From contig JBFMFX010000003.1 of the NCBI GenBank assembly GCA_040752005.1, forward strand, positions 173,354-237,353: a stretch of DNA of 64,000 nt, in the 5' to 3' direction. The stretch's first letter is position 1; each line of letters begins with the position of its first letter. Below, piece by piece: positions 1-9,111 of this stretch. The translations under genes and the position numbers were made by a program. The DNA is from RBG-16-66-20 sp040752005. GTDB lineage: Bacteria; Pseudomonadota; Gammaproteobacteria; Burkholderiales; SG8-39. Under the pieces are notes generated by a model. That model worked only from the letters and a program-made list of their open reading frames with translations, searched no databases and was not told the origin of the DNA.

Positions 1-1
1 G

Positions 2-1294
2 GTCATCCAGCGCGGTTTCCGTGCGATTGACTTCGCCTCGGTGCTGGAGGCGGCCGATCCCCGAGCCGCGCACGCGATCGAGAAAGTCGCGGTGCTCGAT
101 GCCGACGCTGCCTACCCGGAACGCATCCTCGGCAGGCCCGCGGTGCGATTCGACGCGTTCGAGCGAAACGAACCGGCGCCGCGCTCTCTCGCCTCGCCGG
201 AGGCCATCGCGGCGATGTTCACGACTTCCGGCACGACCCGCGGCCCGAAGCTCGTCATGCACACGCAGCGCACGATCGCGCTGCACGCATTGCGTTGCGC
301 CGCAGCCTACGGCTTTTCCGAGAAAGGCGCCTGCCTGCTCGGGGCGCTTCCGCTTTGCGGCGTCTTCGGCCTGAGCAGCACGCTCGGCGCCTTCGCCGGC
401 GGCGCACCGGTGGTGCTCATGGAAACGTTCGACGGTGCGGCGGCGGCGAGCCTTGCGCGCGCGCACCCGGCGACCCACGTCTTCGGCAGCGACGAAATGC
501 TGCGGCGGATGCTAGAGGCGGCGCCGCCGGGGCCGGAACCTTTTCCGGCGCTGCGCCTGTTCGGGTTTGCGGCGTTCGGTCCGGGGGCGCGTGCGCTCGC
601 GCTGGAGGCGTGCGCGCGCGGCGTACCGGTCTGCGGCCTTTACGGTTCGAGTGAAGTGCATGCGCTCTTCGCGGCGCAGCCGCGGGAACTGAGGCCCGAG
701 GAGCGCGTCGCCGCCGGCGGCAGACCCGCCTCGCGCGACGCGCAAGTGCGCGTGCGCGACGTCGCGAGCGGCGAGCTGCTGGCGCCCGGGGCGAGCGGCG
801 AGCTGGAAATCCGCGCCCCCACCAACTTCGTCGGGTACTTCGACGACCCGGCCGCGACCGCCGAGGCGGTCGGCGCCGACGGCTTCTTCCGCACCGGCGA
901 CATCGGGCGGCTCACCGGGGACGGGCGTTTTCTTTTCGAGACCCGGCGTGGCGATGCGATGCGGCTCGCCGGATTCCTCGTGGATCCGGCCGAGATCGAG
1001 GAGGTGCTACGGCGCGACCCGGCCGTGGCGGCGGCCCAGGTGGTGGCGGTGGAGATCGGCGGCGAGACGAGGCCGGTCGCATTCGTGATTCCGGCCGCGG
1101 GACGCGCGCCGAGCGAGGAAGCGATCATTGCCGGCGCCCGCGCGGTGATGGCGCCCTACAAGGTGCCAGCGCGCATCTGGTTCGTGGAAGGGTTCCCGGT
1201 GACCGTGAGCGCGAACGGCACCAAGATCCAGCGCGGCGTGCTGCGCGAGATGGCGCGAACCCGGCTCGCGGCGCAGGGTGCGGCGCGTTCCTGA
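2..1294 (+). CDS. AMP-dependent acyl-CoA ligase, 5' end outside window
   Basis: The frame is open at the left edge, so the N-terminus is missing; about 430 residues remain. It is an ANL-superfamily adenylate-forming enzyme: it would activate a carboxylic acid as acyl-AMP and pass it to CoA or another thiol. Visible are the Ser/Thr/Gly-rich ATP loop TTSGTTRGPK near nt 220, YGSSE near 640, FRTGDIGRL near 885 and the C-terminal NGTKIQR with the likely catalytic lysine near 1215. These mark a complete C-terminal part. The substrate cannot be read from sequence. A strong hairpin follows the stop, so this looks like the last gene of its transcript. Confidence 0.85.
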   Translation, partial: VIQRGFRAIDFASVLEAADPRAAHAIEKVAVLDADAAYPERILGRPAVRFDAFERNEPAPRSLASPEAIAAMFTTSGTTRGPKLVMHTQRTIALHALRCAAAYGFSEKGACLLGALPLCGVFGLSSTLGAFAGGAPVVLMETFDGAAAASLARAHPATHVFGSDEMLRRMLEAAPPGPEPFPALRLFGFAAFGPGARALALEACARGVPVCGLYGSSEVHALFAAQPRELRPEERVAAGGRPASRDAQVRVRDVASGELLAPGASGELEIRAPTNFVGYFDDPAATAEAVGADGFFRTGDIGRLTGDGRFLFETRRGDAMRLAGFLVDPAEIEEVLRRDPAVAAAQVVAVEIGGETRPVAFVIPAAGRAPSEEAIIAGARAVMAPYKVPARIWFVEGFPVTVSANGTKIQRGVLREMARTRLAAQGAARS

Positions 1295-1300
1295 TCCGGA

Positions 1301-1333
1301 AACGAAAAGGCCCGGTTTCCCGGGCCTTTCGTT
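1301..1333. terminator. Bidirectional hairpin terminator
   Basis: A near-perfect inverted repeat: the left arm AACGAAAAGGCCCGG and the right arm CCCGGGCCTTTCGTT differ by one extra A, with a TTT loop. It sits between two convergent genes (acyl-CoA ligase and the cold-shock gene) and has A-rich and T-rich flanks, so it can serve both strands. Confidence 0.7.
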
Positions 1334-1352
1334 GCTTTCCCGCCGTTGCGGG

Positions 1353-1556
1353 TCAGATCGGCTTGATGTTGACCGCCTGCTCGCCCTTGGGGCCGGTCGC
1401 GACGTCAAACGACACGCGCTGGTTTTCCTTCAGGCTCTTGAAGCCCGAGGCCTGGATCGCGGAAAAATGCGCAAACAGGTCCTTGCCGCCGCCATCGGGA
1501 GTGATGAAGCCGTAGCCTTTCGCGTCGTTGAACCACTTGACGGTTCCGGTTGCCAT
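1353..1556 (-). CDS. cspA: Cold-shock protein, CspA family
   Basis: A 67-residue single cold-shock domain, the normal length for the family. It is a five-stranded OB-fold RNA chaperone that melts RNA secondary structure in the cytoplasm. The RNP1 motif KGYGFITP and RNP2-like LFAHFSAI are intact, and the start MATGTVKWFN is canonical. The frame is open further upstream, but the family start and the poor upstream composition favour this ATG. About 130 nt separate the predicted promoter from the start, consistent with the long structured leader usual for cold-shock mRNAs. Which paralogue of the family it is cannot be decided. Confidence 0.95.
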   Translation of the reverse strand: MATGTVKWFNDAKGYGFITPDGGGKDLFAHFSAIQASGFKSLKENQRVSFDVATGPKGEQAVNIKPI

Positions 1557-1692
1557 GATGAATTGCCTTTCTGTCAAAAGTTGATGAAAACGGGCTTTCG
1601 CCCACTTGCCGGAAGAGCCAAGCAGGTAGCGCGGTTCTTGCTGTGTATAGGAAGGACCAGCGGGATCTAACTTGAGAACACCAGCGAGGCGC

Positions 1693-1698
1693 ATTATA
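1693..1698 (-). promoter_or_regulatory. Perfect -10 box upstream of the cold-shock gene
   Basis: On the minus strand the hexamer TATAAT lies about 137 nt before the cspA start, a rare AT-rich island in this GC-rich sequence. No good -35 box is seen at 17 nt. Transcription from here would give a 5' leader of roughly 130 nt, the length expected for cold-shock genes. Confidence 0.45.
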
Positions 1699-1743
1699 CA
1701 CCGGTTCCGGACCCGCGCACGGCGCCGAGGCTAAACTAGCCGC

Positions 1744-2865
1744 ATGGCCCAGCCCCAAGACCGCCCCCTGGTGCTCGCGGTGGACGACGACGAGGACCTG
1801 CTCGCCCTGATGGCACGGGTGCTCTCGGCAGGCTACGCGGTGAAGACTGCGACCGACGGGGCAGCGGCGCTGCTTGCGGCCGCCGCCCGGCCGCAACCGG
1901 ACCTGGTGCTGCTCGACGTCGAGATGCAGGGGATGAGCGGCTTCGACGTGTGCCGGGCGCTAAAGGCGAATCCGGCGACCGCGCACATCCCGATCATCTT
2001 CCTCACTGGTAAGGGCGAATCCCGCGACGAGATGATGGGCTTCGCGCTGGGCGCGGTGGACTACGTCGCCAAGCCGATCAACGCCGCGGTGCTGATGGCG
2101 CGCGTGCGAACGCACATCGCGCTCGCCAACCAGCGCGAAGCGCTCGAAGAGCAGGTACGGCTGCGCACCGCGCAGCTCGAGGAGGCGCACGCCGACCTGA
2201 TCGCCTGTCTGGGGCGCGCGATGGAGTGTCACGAGAGCGCGGCGGTCGGCAACCGCTTCCAGCGCATGGCCCAGTACGCCAGGCTGATCGCCCTTGCCGC
2301 AGGCGCCAAGCCCGCCGCGGCGGAGATGCTCGCCAAGGTTGCGCCGCTGCACGACATCGGCAAGCTCGCGGTACCGGCCGAGATCCTGCGCAAAGCGGGC
2401 AAGCTTTCGGCGCCGGACTGGGATCGCGTGCGCCGGCACCCGGAGTACGGCGCCGCCATCATCGGCGAGCACGAAGAGCCGCATCTGAAGCTCGCGCGCA
2501 CCATCGCCCTCACTCACCACGAGCACTGGGACGGCTCGGGCTATCCGAAGGGACTCAAGGGCGAGGCGATTCCGTGGGCGGGGCGCGTGGTGGCGGTCGC
2601 CGATGCCTTCGAGGCGATGACCACCACGCAGTTTCACCGCGAACCGCTCACGTTCGAGCAGGCCGAGGCCGAAATTCTGCGCGGCTCGGGCTCGCTTTAC
2701 GATCCGGCGATCGTCGAAGCGTTCCGCAAGGCAGCTCCGGCGATGCGCAAGGTGCGGGCGGCGTTTGCCGATACCCTGCGGGACATCATCAACCTCGACT
2801 TCCGGGGCGAGCGCTCCGGCGCCGAGCGCGACGGGGCGCGCTCAGGGCCCGCGCTGAAGTCCTGA
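1744..2865 (+). CDS. Response regulator with HD-GYP domain (c-di-GMP phosphodiesterase)
   Basis: 373 residues. Residues 10-125 form a receiver domain: acidic DDDED pocket, phospho-acceptor Asp in LVLLDVEM, and conserved Lys in AKPIN. A helical linker follows, then an HD-GYP domain from about residue 160. The metal-binding HD is in LHDIGK, and the GYP signature is present in HHEHWDGSGYPKGL. Intact HD and GYP motifs predict hydrolysis of cyclic di-GMP, gated by phosphorylation (RpfG-like architecture). No partner kinase is adjacent on this side; the PAS kinase two genes downstream is a possible but unproven partner. The start ATG follows a short inverted repeat GGCTA-AAC-TAGCC. Confidence 0.9.
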   Translation: MAQPQDRPLVLAVDDDEDLLALMARVLSAGYAVKTATDGAAALLAAAARPQPDLVLLDVEMQGMSGFDVCRALKANPATAHIPIIFLTGKGESRDEMMGFALGAVDYVAKPINAAVLMARVRTHIALANQREALEEQVRLRTAQLEEAHADLIACLGRAMECHESAAVGNRFQRMAQYARLIALAAGAKPAAAEMLAKVAPLHDIGKLAVPAEILRKAGKLSAPDWDRVRRHPEYGAAIIGEHEEPHLKLARTIALTHHEHWDGSGYPKGLKGEAIPWAGRVVAVADAFEAMTTTQFHREPLTFEQAEAEILRGSGSLYDPAIVEAFRKAAPAMRKVRAAFADTLRDIINLDFRGERSGAERDGARSGPALKS

Positions 2866-2875
2866 GGCAGCGGCC

Positions 2876-3403
2876 GTGAGCAAGTTGATCGAAAGGTTGA
2901 AGGCAGCCGAACGGGAGCGCGCTGCGCGCATGCAGGCGCAGACGGCGGCGCGCGCGAGCGAGCGCGAAGCCGCGCAAGCCGAGCTGCGCCGCGCCGCCCA
3001 GGCGAGGCTGGAGGCCGAGGCCGATGCGGCGCTGGCGGCGCGCGAGCGCGAAGAAGCGGAGGAGCATGCGCTTGCGGCGGCCGAAGCCCGCCGTTCGGCC
3101 GAGCAGTCGGTGCAGGCGTTGTCGGCGCAGCGTCAGGCTGCCGAGGCGCGGGGCGACGCCGCGGCCGCGCGTCGCAGCGCGATTGTCGCGCTGGCTCCGC
3201 GCCCGCGGCCCGTGCTCGGCGCGCTCACCGCGGGGATCGCTTTCGCGGCGGGCGTCGGTTTTGGCGTGATCCTGACATCGGGCAGCGGGGAAACGCCGGC
3301 AGCAAGCGAGAATGCCGCGGCTGCCCCGGAGCCCCTGACGCTGAGGCTCGATGCCGACTTCGAGGCATTCGGGCGGCGCACGGCCGATGCCGCCGATCGT
3401 TGA
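2876..3403 (+). CDS. Hypothetical coiled-coil protein with one membrane segment
   Basis: 175 residues from a GTG start 10 nt after the HD-GYP gene. Residues 1-100 are almost entirely charged and Ala-rich (Glu/Arg/Ala heptads) and should form a long coiled coil. Residues about 107-130 are hydrophobic and Gly/Ala-rich, a likely membrane helix, followed by a short acidic and Pro-rich tail. No enzymatic motif is recognised. Its spacing suggests co-transcription with the HD-GYP regulator, and it overlaps the start of the next gene by 17 nt. Confidence 0.6.
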   Translation: MSKLIERLKAAERERAARMQAQTAARASEREAAQAELRRAAQARLEAEADAALAAREREEAEEHALAAAEARRSAEQSVQALSAQRQAAEARGDAAAARRSAIVALAPRPRPVLGALTAGIAFAAGVGFGVILTSGSGETPAASENAAAAPEPLTLRLDADFEAFGRRTADAADR

Positions 3404-4400
3404 TCTGCGCTCGGACATGGTGACGCGGCCGAGCGCCGCGATGCGCCGTGCGATGGCCGAGGCCGAGGTCGGTGACGACGTGTTCGGCGACGATCCGACG
3501 GTGAACCGCCTGCAGGAACGCGCGGCGGAGATCCTCGGCTTCGAGGCGGGGCTATTCTTTCCCTCGGGCACGCAGTCCAACCTCGCCGCGCTGATGACGC
3601 ATTGCGCGCGCGGCGACGAGGTGATCCTCGGTCAGGAAGCGCATACCTACCGCTACGAAGCAGGCGGCGCGGCGGTGCTCGGCTCGATCCAGCCGCAGCC
3701 GCTCGCCAACCGCCCCGACGGCACGCTCGATCTGGCCGAGGTGGAGGCGGCGATCAAGCCCGACGACGCGCATTTCGCGCGCACGCGGCTGCTCGCGCTG
3801 GAGAACACCATCGGCGGGCGCGCAATCGGCCGTGCCTACTTCGAGCAGGCGCTCGCGCTCGCGGCGCGCCGCGGCCTCGCCACGCATCTGGACGGCGCCC
3901 GCATCTTCAATGCGGCGGTGAAACTCGGGCTTTCCGCGCGCGAGCTGTGCCGCGGGTTCGACTCGGTCTCGGTGTGCCTGTCCAAGGGGCTGGGCGCGCC
4001 GGCCGGTACGGTGCTCCTCGGCAGCCGGGAGGTCATCGCGCGCGCGCGTCGCGCGCGCAAGATCCTCGGCGGCGCGATGCGGCAGGCGGGCATTCTCGCC
4101 GCCGCGGGCCTGTACGCGCTGGAGCACAATGTCGCGCGGCTGGCCGAGGATCACGCCAACGCCGAGCGGCTCGCCGCGGGCCTTGCGGCGCTTGCGGACC
4201 TCGAGGTCGAGCCACCGCAGACGAACATGGTGTTCGTGCACGTGCCCGCGCACCGGGTGCAGGCGCTCGCGGCGCACCTGGAGCGTGCGGGCATCCGCGT
4301 GCTCGCCGGCGCGCGCATGCGCCTGGTCACGCATCTGGACGTGGACCGCGCCGGGATCGAGCGCACGGTCGGCGCGTTCGCGTCCTTTTTCGCACGGTAA
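3387..4400 (+). CDS. ltaE: Low-specificity L-threonine aldolase
   Basis: 337 residues, PLP-dependent fold-type I enzyme that cleaves L-threonine or L-allo-threonine to glycine and acetaldehyde. The start MPPIVDLRSDMVTRP is the family N-terminus; a longer frame reaching back to 3351 lies inside the preceding gene and is not used. Family hallmarks include VGDDVFGDDPTVN, FFPSGTQSN, HLDGARIFNA (Asp for the PLP ring nitrogen) and the Schiff-base lysine in CLSKGLGAP. Length is normal. It probably shares a transcript with the two genes upstream, although there is no obvious functional link to them. Confidence 0.93.
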   Translation: MPPIVDLRSDMVTRPSAAMRRAMAEAEVGDDVFGDDPTVNRLQERAAEILGFEAGLFFPSGTQSNLAALMTHCARGDEVILGQEAHTYRYEAGGAAVLGSIQPQPLANRPDGTLDLAEVEAAIKPDDAHFARTRLLALENTIGGRAIGRAYFEQALALAARRGLATHLDGARIFNAAVKLGLSARELCRGFDSVSVCLSKGLGAPAGTVLLGSREVIARARRARKILGGAMRQAGILAAAGLYALEHNVARLAEDHANAERLAAGLAALADLEVEPPQTNMVFVHVPAHRVQALAAHLERAGIRVLAGARMRLVTHLDVDRAGIERTVGAFASFFAR

Positions 4401-4460
4401 ACGCAAGAAATTGCAAGGCCGGGCACCGGATCGCGTCGTTCGGCACCGGGCAATGCTGAA

Positions 4461-7400
4461 ATGGCAACGCGCATGAGGCTTGTAATGACGAAACCCGCAG
4501 GTCCCGCACAGCCGGTGCGGACCATCCGCGCGCGGCTTGCGCTGCTCGTTGCCGCGATCTTCGTGCCCTGCGCGGCTCTGGTGGTGCTCGGCGCGTATCT
4601 GGAGCGCGAGCGGGCGCTCGAGCGCGCGCTCGATCACTATGAATCGGAGGCACGCCGCGTCGCCGAGCGGCTTGCCGCCAGCGTGGAGCAGGTGCGCGCG
4701 ACGCTGGCTGGCGTGGAGGTCGCGGTCGCCGGGCGCGAGCACGCAGGCTCGGCCAACGACGAGGTGCTGCGGCGCATCCTCGCCGGTGCGCCTCGCGCGG
4801 TGGCCTGGCTGAGCGTACTCGACGCCGAGGGCGCGATCGTGTCCTCTTCGGCGGTGCCGCCGCAGGCCCGCGCGCGTGTCAATCTTTCCGACCGCGACTA
4901 CTTCCGGCAGGCGATGCGCACCGGTGCCTTCGCCATCGGCGCGCCAGCGATCTCGCGCGTCAGCGGCGAGTGGGTTGTGGTCATGGCGCAGCCGATCGGT
5001 GCAGCGGCAGGCGAGATCACGGGCCTCGCGGTGGCGGTGATCGAGGTGGCCCGGTTCGAGGAACTGCTCGATCTGCACGGCGACGAGGCTGTCGCGGTGG
5101 CGACCGAGCGCGGCACGTTACTGCTTGTGCCCGGGCGCAAGGACCTGTGGGGCCGCGCGGCCGGTGCGCTGCCGCAGTTCGCCGCCGCGCGCGGCGGGAC
5201 GGTATTCCGCGGCGAGACCGAGGGTCCCGACGGCGCCTTGCTTCTCGGCGCGAGCGTGCCGGTACGCAACGCCCCCTGGCAGGTGTTCTACGGTGCCCCG
5301 CGCGAGGCTGCGCTTGCGGCGGTGCGCTGGTGGATCGTCGAAGCGCTGCTCGTCGCATCGGCGATGCTGCTCACCGGGCTGGTGCTCGCCGGCTGGATCG
5401 GCCGCGGGCTGGTGCGCGAGATCCTGCAGCTGCGCCGCGCAGTCAACGCGCTCGCGCGCGGAAATCTGGCGCATCGCATTGCGGCGCCAGCGCACGGCGA
5501 GCTGGGGCAGCTCGCCGCGGACGTCAACCGCATGGCCGAGCGGCTGGGCGAGGCCGAGCAGCGGCTGCGGAGCCTGCTGTCGCTTTCTTCGGACTTTTTC
5601 TGGGAAACCGACTGCGAGCTGCGCTTCGTTCGCCTCGAAGGAAAGACCGCCCTGCCCAGCGGGCTGCGCATAGAAGACGTGCTCGGCAAACGGTTCTGGG
5701 ACCTCGGCTTTCGCCTGAGCGGCGATATCGCTGCCCACCAGGACACGATCCGGCGCCGCGAACCCTTCCGCGACGTCGAGATCGTGCGCAGCGGCGAGAA
5801 CGGCGCCATCGCGCAGGTGCTGTTGGTGAGCGGCGAGCCGGTGTTCGATGTCCAAGGGGCTTTCGCCGGCTACCGCGGGCTCGGCCGCGACGTCACCGAC
5901 CGCAGCCTGCTCCAGGCCGAAGTGCGGTGCGCGCAGCGGCGGCTGGCGCGCAGCGAAGCGCGCTTTCGCAGCGTGGCGCAGATGTCCTCGGACTGGATCT
6001 GGGAGACTGACGCCGAGCACCGCTTCACGTATTTGTCGGAAGGCTTCGAGCGGACGAGCGGACAGGCCGTAGCGAGCGTGCTCGGCAAACGGCGCTGGGA
6101 CTTTCCGGCCTCCAACATGTCCGAGGCCGACTGGGCGGCGTACCGTAGCCAACTCGATGCGCGTCTGCCGTTCGACGATCTTCGCCTGGAGCGTACCCGG
6201 CCGGATGGCAGCCGGGTTGTGGTATCGGTGACCGGAAGGCCGCTTTTCGATTCCGAGGGAGCGTTTCTCGGCTATCGCGGCGTCGCCCGCGACATCACCG
6301 CACAGGTCGAGGCCGAGAAGGCGCTGCGCGCCGAGCGCGACCTCCTGAGCCGCGTGCTGGAGACGATGGTCGAGGGACTGATCATCCTCGATGCGGGTGG
6401 CCATTATGTGCTGGTGAACGCCGCCGCCGAGCGCATCCTGGGCGCAAGCCGCAGCGAGCTGACCGGACGCCACTTCCTCGACGTGCCGTGGCGGCGTCGC
6501 CCGGTCGGCGAGCGCACCGATGCGATGCCGAAGGCGGTGTTCGAACGGCTGCGGCGGGGCGAGCGCGCCAGGATCGGCCCGGCTTCGTACGCGCTGGTGC
6601 GCGCCGACGGCAGCGAGCGCATCGTCTCGCATCACGCGGTGCGCATGGAGGACGGTGGCGGCGCTTTTGCCGGCGTCCTGATCACGCTGGAGGACGTCAC
6701 CGAGCGGCTCAAGGCCGAGGAGGAGCACCGGCGCGAGGTGCTCGCGCTGCACGCCGACCTCGAGCGCCGGGTCGAGGAGCGCACCGCCGAGCTCGCGCAG
6801 GCGTACAAGGAGATGGAGGCATTCTCGTACTCGGTCTCGCACGATTTGCGGGCGCCGCTGCGCGCGATCTCCGGTTTCGCGCGCATCCTGCTGGAGGACT
6901 TCCGCAACGAGCTGCCGGCCGAGGCCGGGCGGCTGCTCGCGCGCGTGGCGCAGAACGCCGAGCACATGGGCGCCCTGATCGACGGGCTGCTCGAGTTCGG
7001 GCGACTGTCGCGCCAGCCCCTGCGCCTTGCGCGCGTGCGGCCGGCGGATCTGGTGCGCGAGGTGCTGGAGGAGCTCGCGCCCCAGCGCGAGGGGCGGCGC
7101 ATCGAGTTCCGGGTCGGCGACATGCCGGAGTGCGAGGCCGACCGGGTGCTGCTCAAGCAGGTGTACGCGAATCTCATCGCCAACGCGATCAAGTACACCT
7201 CGCGCCGCGCCGATGCGCGCATCGAGGTCGGTGCGATCACGATGGGACTGGGACCGGTGTACTACGTGCGCGACAACGGCGTCGGCTTCGACATGGCGTT
7301 CGCCGGCAAGCTGTTCGGCATGTTCCAGCGGCTGCACCTGCCGACCGAATTCGAGGGCAACGGCGTCGGCCTGGCGCTCGTTCGCAGGATCGTCGAGCGC

Positions 7401-7514
7401 CACGGCGGCAAGGTCTGGGCCGACTCGGCACCGGACAAAGGCGCGACGTTCTTTTTCCGCCTCGGCGGCGAAGCGCCGGCGGTACGCGCCGACGGCGCAC
7501 AAGCGGCCGCGTAG
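4461..7514 (+). CDS. Membrane-bound multi-PAS sensor histidine kinase
   Basis: 1017 residues. TM1 lies at about 24-50, a periplasmic sensor (dCache-like, about 50-285) follows, then TM2 at about 288-312, HAMP to about 365, and three successive PAS domains (about 370-490, 500-625, 635-755). The first two share the phrases DFFWETD and DWIWETD, so they look duplicated. HisKA follows, with the phospho-acceptor His in YSVSHDLRAPLR. The HATPase domain has the N box ANLIANAIKYT, G1 DNGVGFD and G2 GNGVGLAL. This is an orthodox kinase without a fused receiver. In-frame ATGs also lie at 4473 and 4485, so the start is uncertain by a few residues. The signal is unknown, and no response regulator is directly downstream. 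Confidence 0.88.
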   Translation: MATRMRLVMTKPAGPAQPVRTIRARLALLVAAIFVPCAALVVLGAYLERERALERALDHYESEARRVAERLAASVEQVRATLAGVEVAVAGREHAGSANDEVLRRILAGAPRAVAWLSVLDAEGAIVSSSAVPPQARARVNLSDRDYFRQAMRTGAFAIGAPAISRVSGEWVVVMAQPIGAAAGEITGLAVAVIEVARFEELLDLHGDEAVAVATERGTLLLVPGRKDLWGRAAGALPQFAAARGGTVFRGETEGPDGALLLGASVPVRNAPWQVFYGAPREAALAAVRWWIVEALLVASAMLLTGLVLAGWIGRGLVREILQLRRAVNALARGNLAHRIAAPAHGELGQLAADVNRMAERLGEAEQRLRSLLSLSSDFFWETDCELRFVRLEGKTALPSGLRIEDVLGKRFWDLGFRLSGDIAAHQDTIRRREPFRDVEIVRSGENGAIAQVLLVSGEPVFDVQGAFAGYRGLGRDVTDRSLLQAEVRCAQRRLARSEARFRSVAQMSSDWIWETDAEHRFTYLSEGFERTSGQAVASVLGKRRWDFPASNMSEADWAAYRSQLDARLPFDDLRLERTRPDGSRVVVSVTGRPLFDSEGAFLGYRGVARDITAQVEAEKALRAERDLLSRVLETMVEGLIILDAGGHYVLVNAAAERILGASRSELTGRHFLDVPWRRRPVGERTDAMPKAVFERLRRGERARIGPASYALVRADGSERIVSHHAVRMEDGGGAFAGVLITLEDVTERLKAEEEHRREVLALHADLERRVEERTAELAQAYKEMEAFSYSVSHDLRAPLRAISGFARILLEDFRNELPAEAGRLLARVAQNAEHMGALIDGLLEFGRLSRQPLRLARVRPADLVREVLEELAPQREGRRIEFRVGDMPECEADRVLLKQVYANLIANAIKYTSRRADARIEVGAITMGLGPVYYVRDNGVGFDMAFAGKLFGMFQRLHLPTEFEGNGVGLALVRRIVERHGGKVWADSAPDKGATFFFRLGGEAPAVRADGAQAAA

Positions 7515-7521
7515 GCGCACC

Positions 7522-7550
7522 GCACCGGCGCCAGCGCGGCGCGCCGGTGC
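7522..7550 (+). terminator. GC-rich stem-loop after the kinase gene
   Basis: GCACCGGCGC at 7522-7531 pairs perfectly with GCGCCGGTGC at 7541-7550 over a 9-nt loop, starting 8 nt after the kinase stop. No U-tract follows, so it may be a weak or Rho-assisted terminator, or it may protect the 3' end of the kinase mRNA. Confidence 0.4.
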
Positions 7551-7657
7551 ATGGACGACTCCCGCCGCACCACTTCGGTGCGCGTCTGGCGCAATGCACT
7601 TCGCGCGCACGGAATAAAGCCTCCGAATTCATGCGGATGCGCCGGCTCCGGCGCCGC

Positions 7658-7674
7658 TGGCATGGCCGTTGCAT
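7658..7674 (+). promoter_or_regulatory. Sigma-54 (RpoN) promoter of the urea operon
   Basis: TGGCATGGCCGTTGCAT matches the -24/-12 consensus TGGCAC-N5-TTGCA at all but one position, and exactly 10 nt separate the invariant GG and GC. It lies 51 nt before the urtA ATG, giving a 5' leader of about 40 nt. Sigma-54 with NtrC is the classical route for nitrogen-limited urea uptake and urease expression, so the position fits the genes. A possible enhancer dyad (GTGCGC...GCGCAATGCAC) lies near 7578-7597, but it does not match the NtrC consensus well. Confidence 0.72.
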
Positions 7675-7724
7675 GAGGCCGCGAGCAGGAGGTCCCGATC
7701 AACCACTTGCTCAGCGGAGAAACC

Positions 7725-9008
7725 ATGAAACGACGTACCTTCACCAAGCTTGCCTTGTCCGCCGCGGTCGCCGCCATCGGCCTCGGTACGGGCGCACTGC
7801 ATGCGCAGCAAAAGACGGTCAAGATCGGCGTGCTGCACTCGCTTTCGGGCACGATGGCCATCAGCGAGACGGTGCTCAAGGACACTGTGCTGATGGCGGT
7901 CGAGGAAATCAACGCCAAGGGCGGCGTGATGGGGCACCGCATCGAGCCGGTGGTGGTGGACCCCGCCTCGAACTGGCCGCTGTTCGCCGAGAAGGCGCGC
8001 CAGCTTCTGACCCAGGACAAGGTGGCCGTCGTATTCGGCTGCTGGACTTCGGTGTCGCGCAAGTCGGTGCTGCCGGTGTTCGAGGAGTTGAACGGGCTGC
8101 TCTTCTATCCGGTGCAGTACGAGGGCGAGGAGATCTCGCGCAACGTCTTCTACACCGGCGCCGCGCCCAACCAGCAGGCGATCCCGGCGGTCGAGTACCT
8201 GATGTCCAGGGAAGGCGGCGCGGCCAGGCGCTTCGTGCTCCTGGGCACCGACTATGTCTATCCGCGCACGACCAACAAGATCCTGCGCGCGTTCCTGAAG
8301 TCGAAGGGAATCCCCGAGGCCGACATCATGGAGGAGTACACCCCGTTCGGGCACTCGGACTACCAGACCATCATCGCGCGCATCAAGAAGTTCGCCTCCG
8401 AAGGCAAGAAAACGGCGGTGATCTCGACCATCAACGGCGACTCCAACGTGCCGTTCTACAAGGAGCTGGGCAACCAGGGCCTGAAGGCAACCGACGTGCC
8501 GGTGGTGGCGTTCTCGGTGGGCGAGGAGGAACTGCGCGGCGTGGACACCAAGCCCCTGGTTGGACATCTCGCGGCATGGAACTACTTCATGTCCATCAAG
8601 GACCCGGCGAACGACGAATTCGTCAGGAAATGGAGCGCCTACGCGAAGGCGAAGAACATTCCGGGCCACAAGGACAAGCCGCTCACCAACGACCCGATGG
8701 AGGCGACCTACATCGGCATCTACATGTGGAAACAGGCGGTGGAAAAGGCGAAGAGCTTCGACGTGGACAAGGTGCGCGCCGCGATGGCGGGCCAGACCTT
8801 CAAGGCTCCCTCCGGGATCGTGTCGAAGATGGACGAGAAGAACCACCACCTGCACAAGGCGGTGTTCATCGGCGAGGTGAGGGCCGACGGCCAGTTCAAC
8901 ATCGTCTGGAAGACGAAGGGCCCGATCAAGGCGCAGCCGTGGAGCCCGTTCATCGCCGGCAACGAGAAGAAGAAGGACGAGCCGGCGCTGATGGCGGCGA
9001 AGAAGTAG
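7725..9008 (+). CDS. urtA: Urea ABC transporter, substrate-binding protein UrtA
   Basis: 427 residues. It is the periplasmic binding protein that captures urea (or short-chain amides) for UrtBCDE. A twin-Arg-like or Sec signal peptide MKRRTFTKLALSA...ALHAQ is cleaved near residue 26, and the mature part starts with the family phrase KTVKIGVLHSLSGTMAISE. I chose this ATG because GGAG lies 7-8 nt upstream and the signal peptide begins here; a TTG at 7707 is the alternative. First gene of the operon behind the sigma-54 promoter. A 6-bp hairpin (CGGACG/CGTCCG, 9044-9063) after the stop may stabilise this highly needed cistron. Confidence 0.96.
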   Translation: MKRRTFTKLALSAAVAAIGLGTGALHAQQKTVKIGVLHSLSGTMAISETVLKDTVLMAVEEINAKGGVMGHRIEPVVVDPASNWPLFAEKARQLLTQDKVAVVFGCWTSVSRKSVLPVFEELNGLLFYPVQYEGEEISRNVFYTGAAPNQQAIPAVEYLMSREGGAARRFVLLGTDYVYPRTTNKILRAFLKSKGIPEADIMEEYTPFGHSDYQTIIARIKKFASEGKKTAVISTINGDSNVPFYKELGNQGLKATDVPVVAFSVGEEELRGVDTKPLVGHLAAWNYFMSIKDPANDEFVRKWSAYAKAKNIPGHKDKPLTNDPMEATYIGIYMWKQAVEKAKSFDVDKVRAAMAGQTFKAPSGIVSKMDEKNHHLHKAVFIGEVRADGQFNIVWKTKGPIKAQPWSPFIAGNEKKKDEPALMAAKK

Positions 9009-9111
9009 TCCGGACGCGGGTCGCCGAACCGCGTCGGCGCGAACGGACGGGCGAGCGCGTCCGCCGTCGCGCCGGCGCATAACACGGGGGCTGCGGCGCG
9101 GCTCCCGTCTT

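Noticed and set aside
7576..7600. NtrC enhancer upstream of the sigma-54 promoter
   Set aside because: A dyad-like GTGC...GCAC is present but does not follow the NtrC consensus closely.
5118..7610. 830-codon open frame on the minus strand
   Set aside because: Antisense shadow of the histidine kinase, caused by the G/C third-position bias; the kinase frame has clear domains and the antisense translation is Arg/Ala/His-rich.
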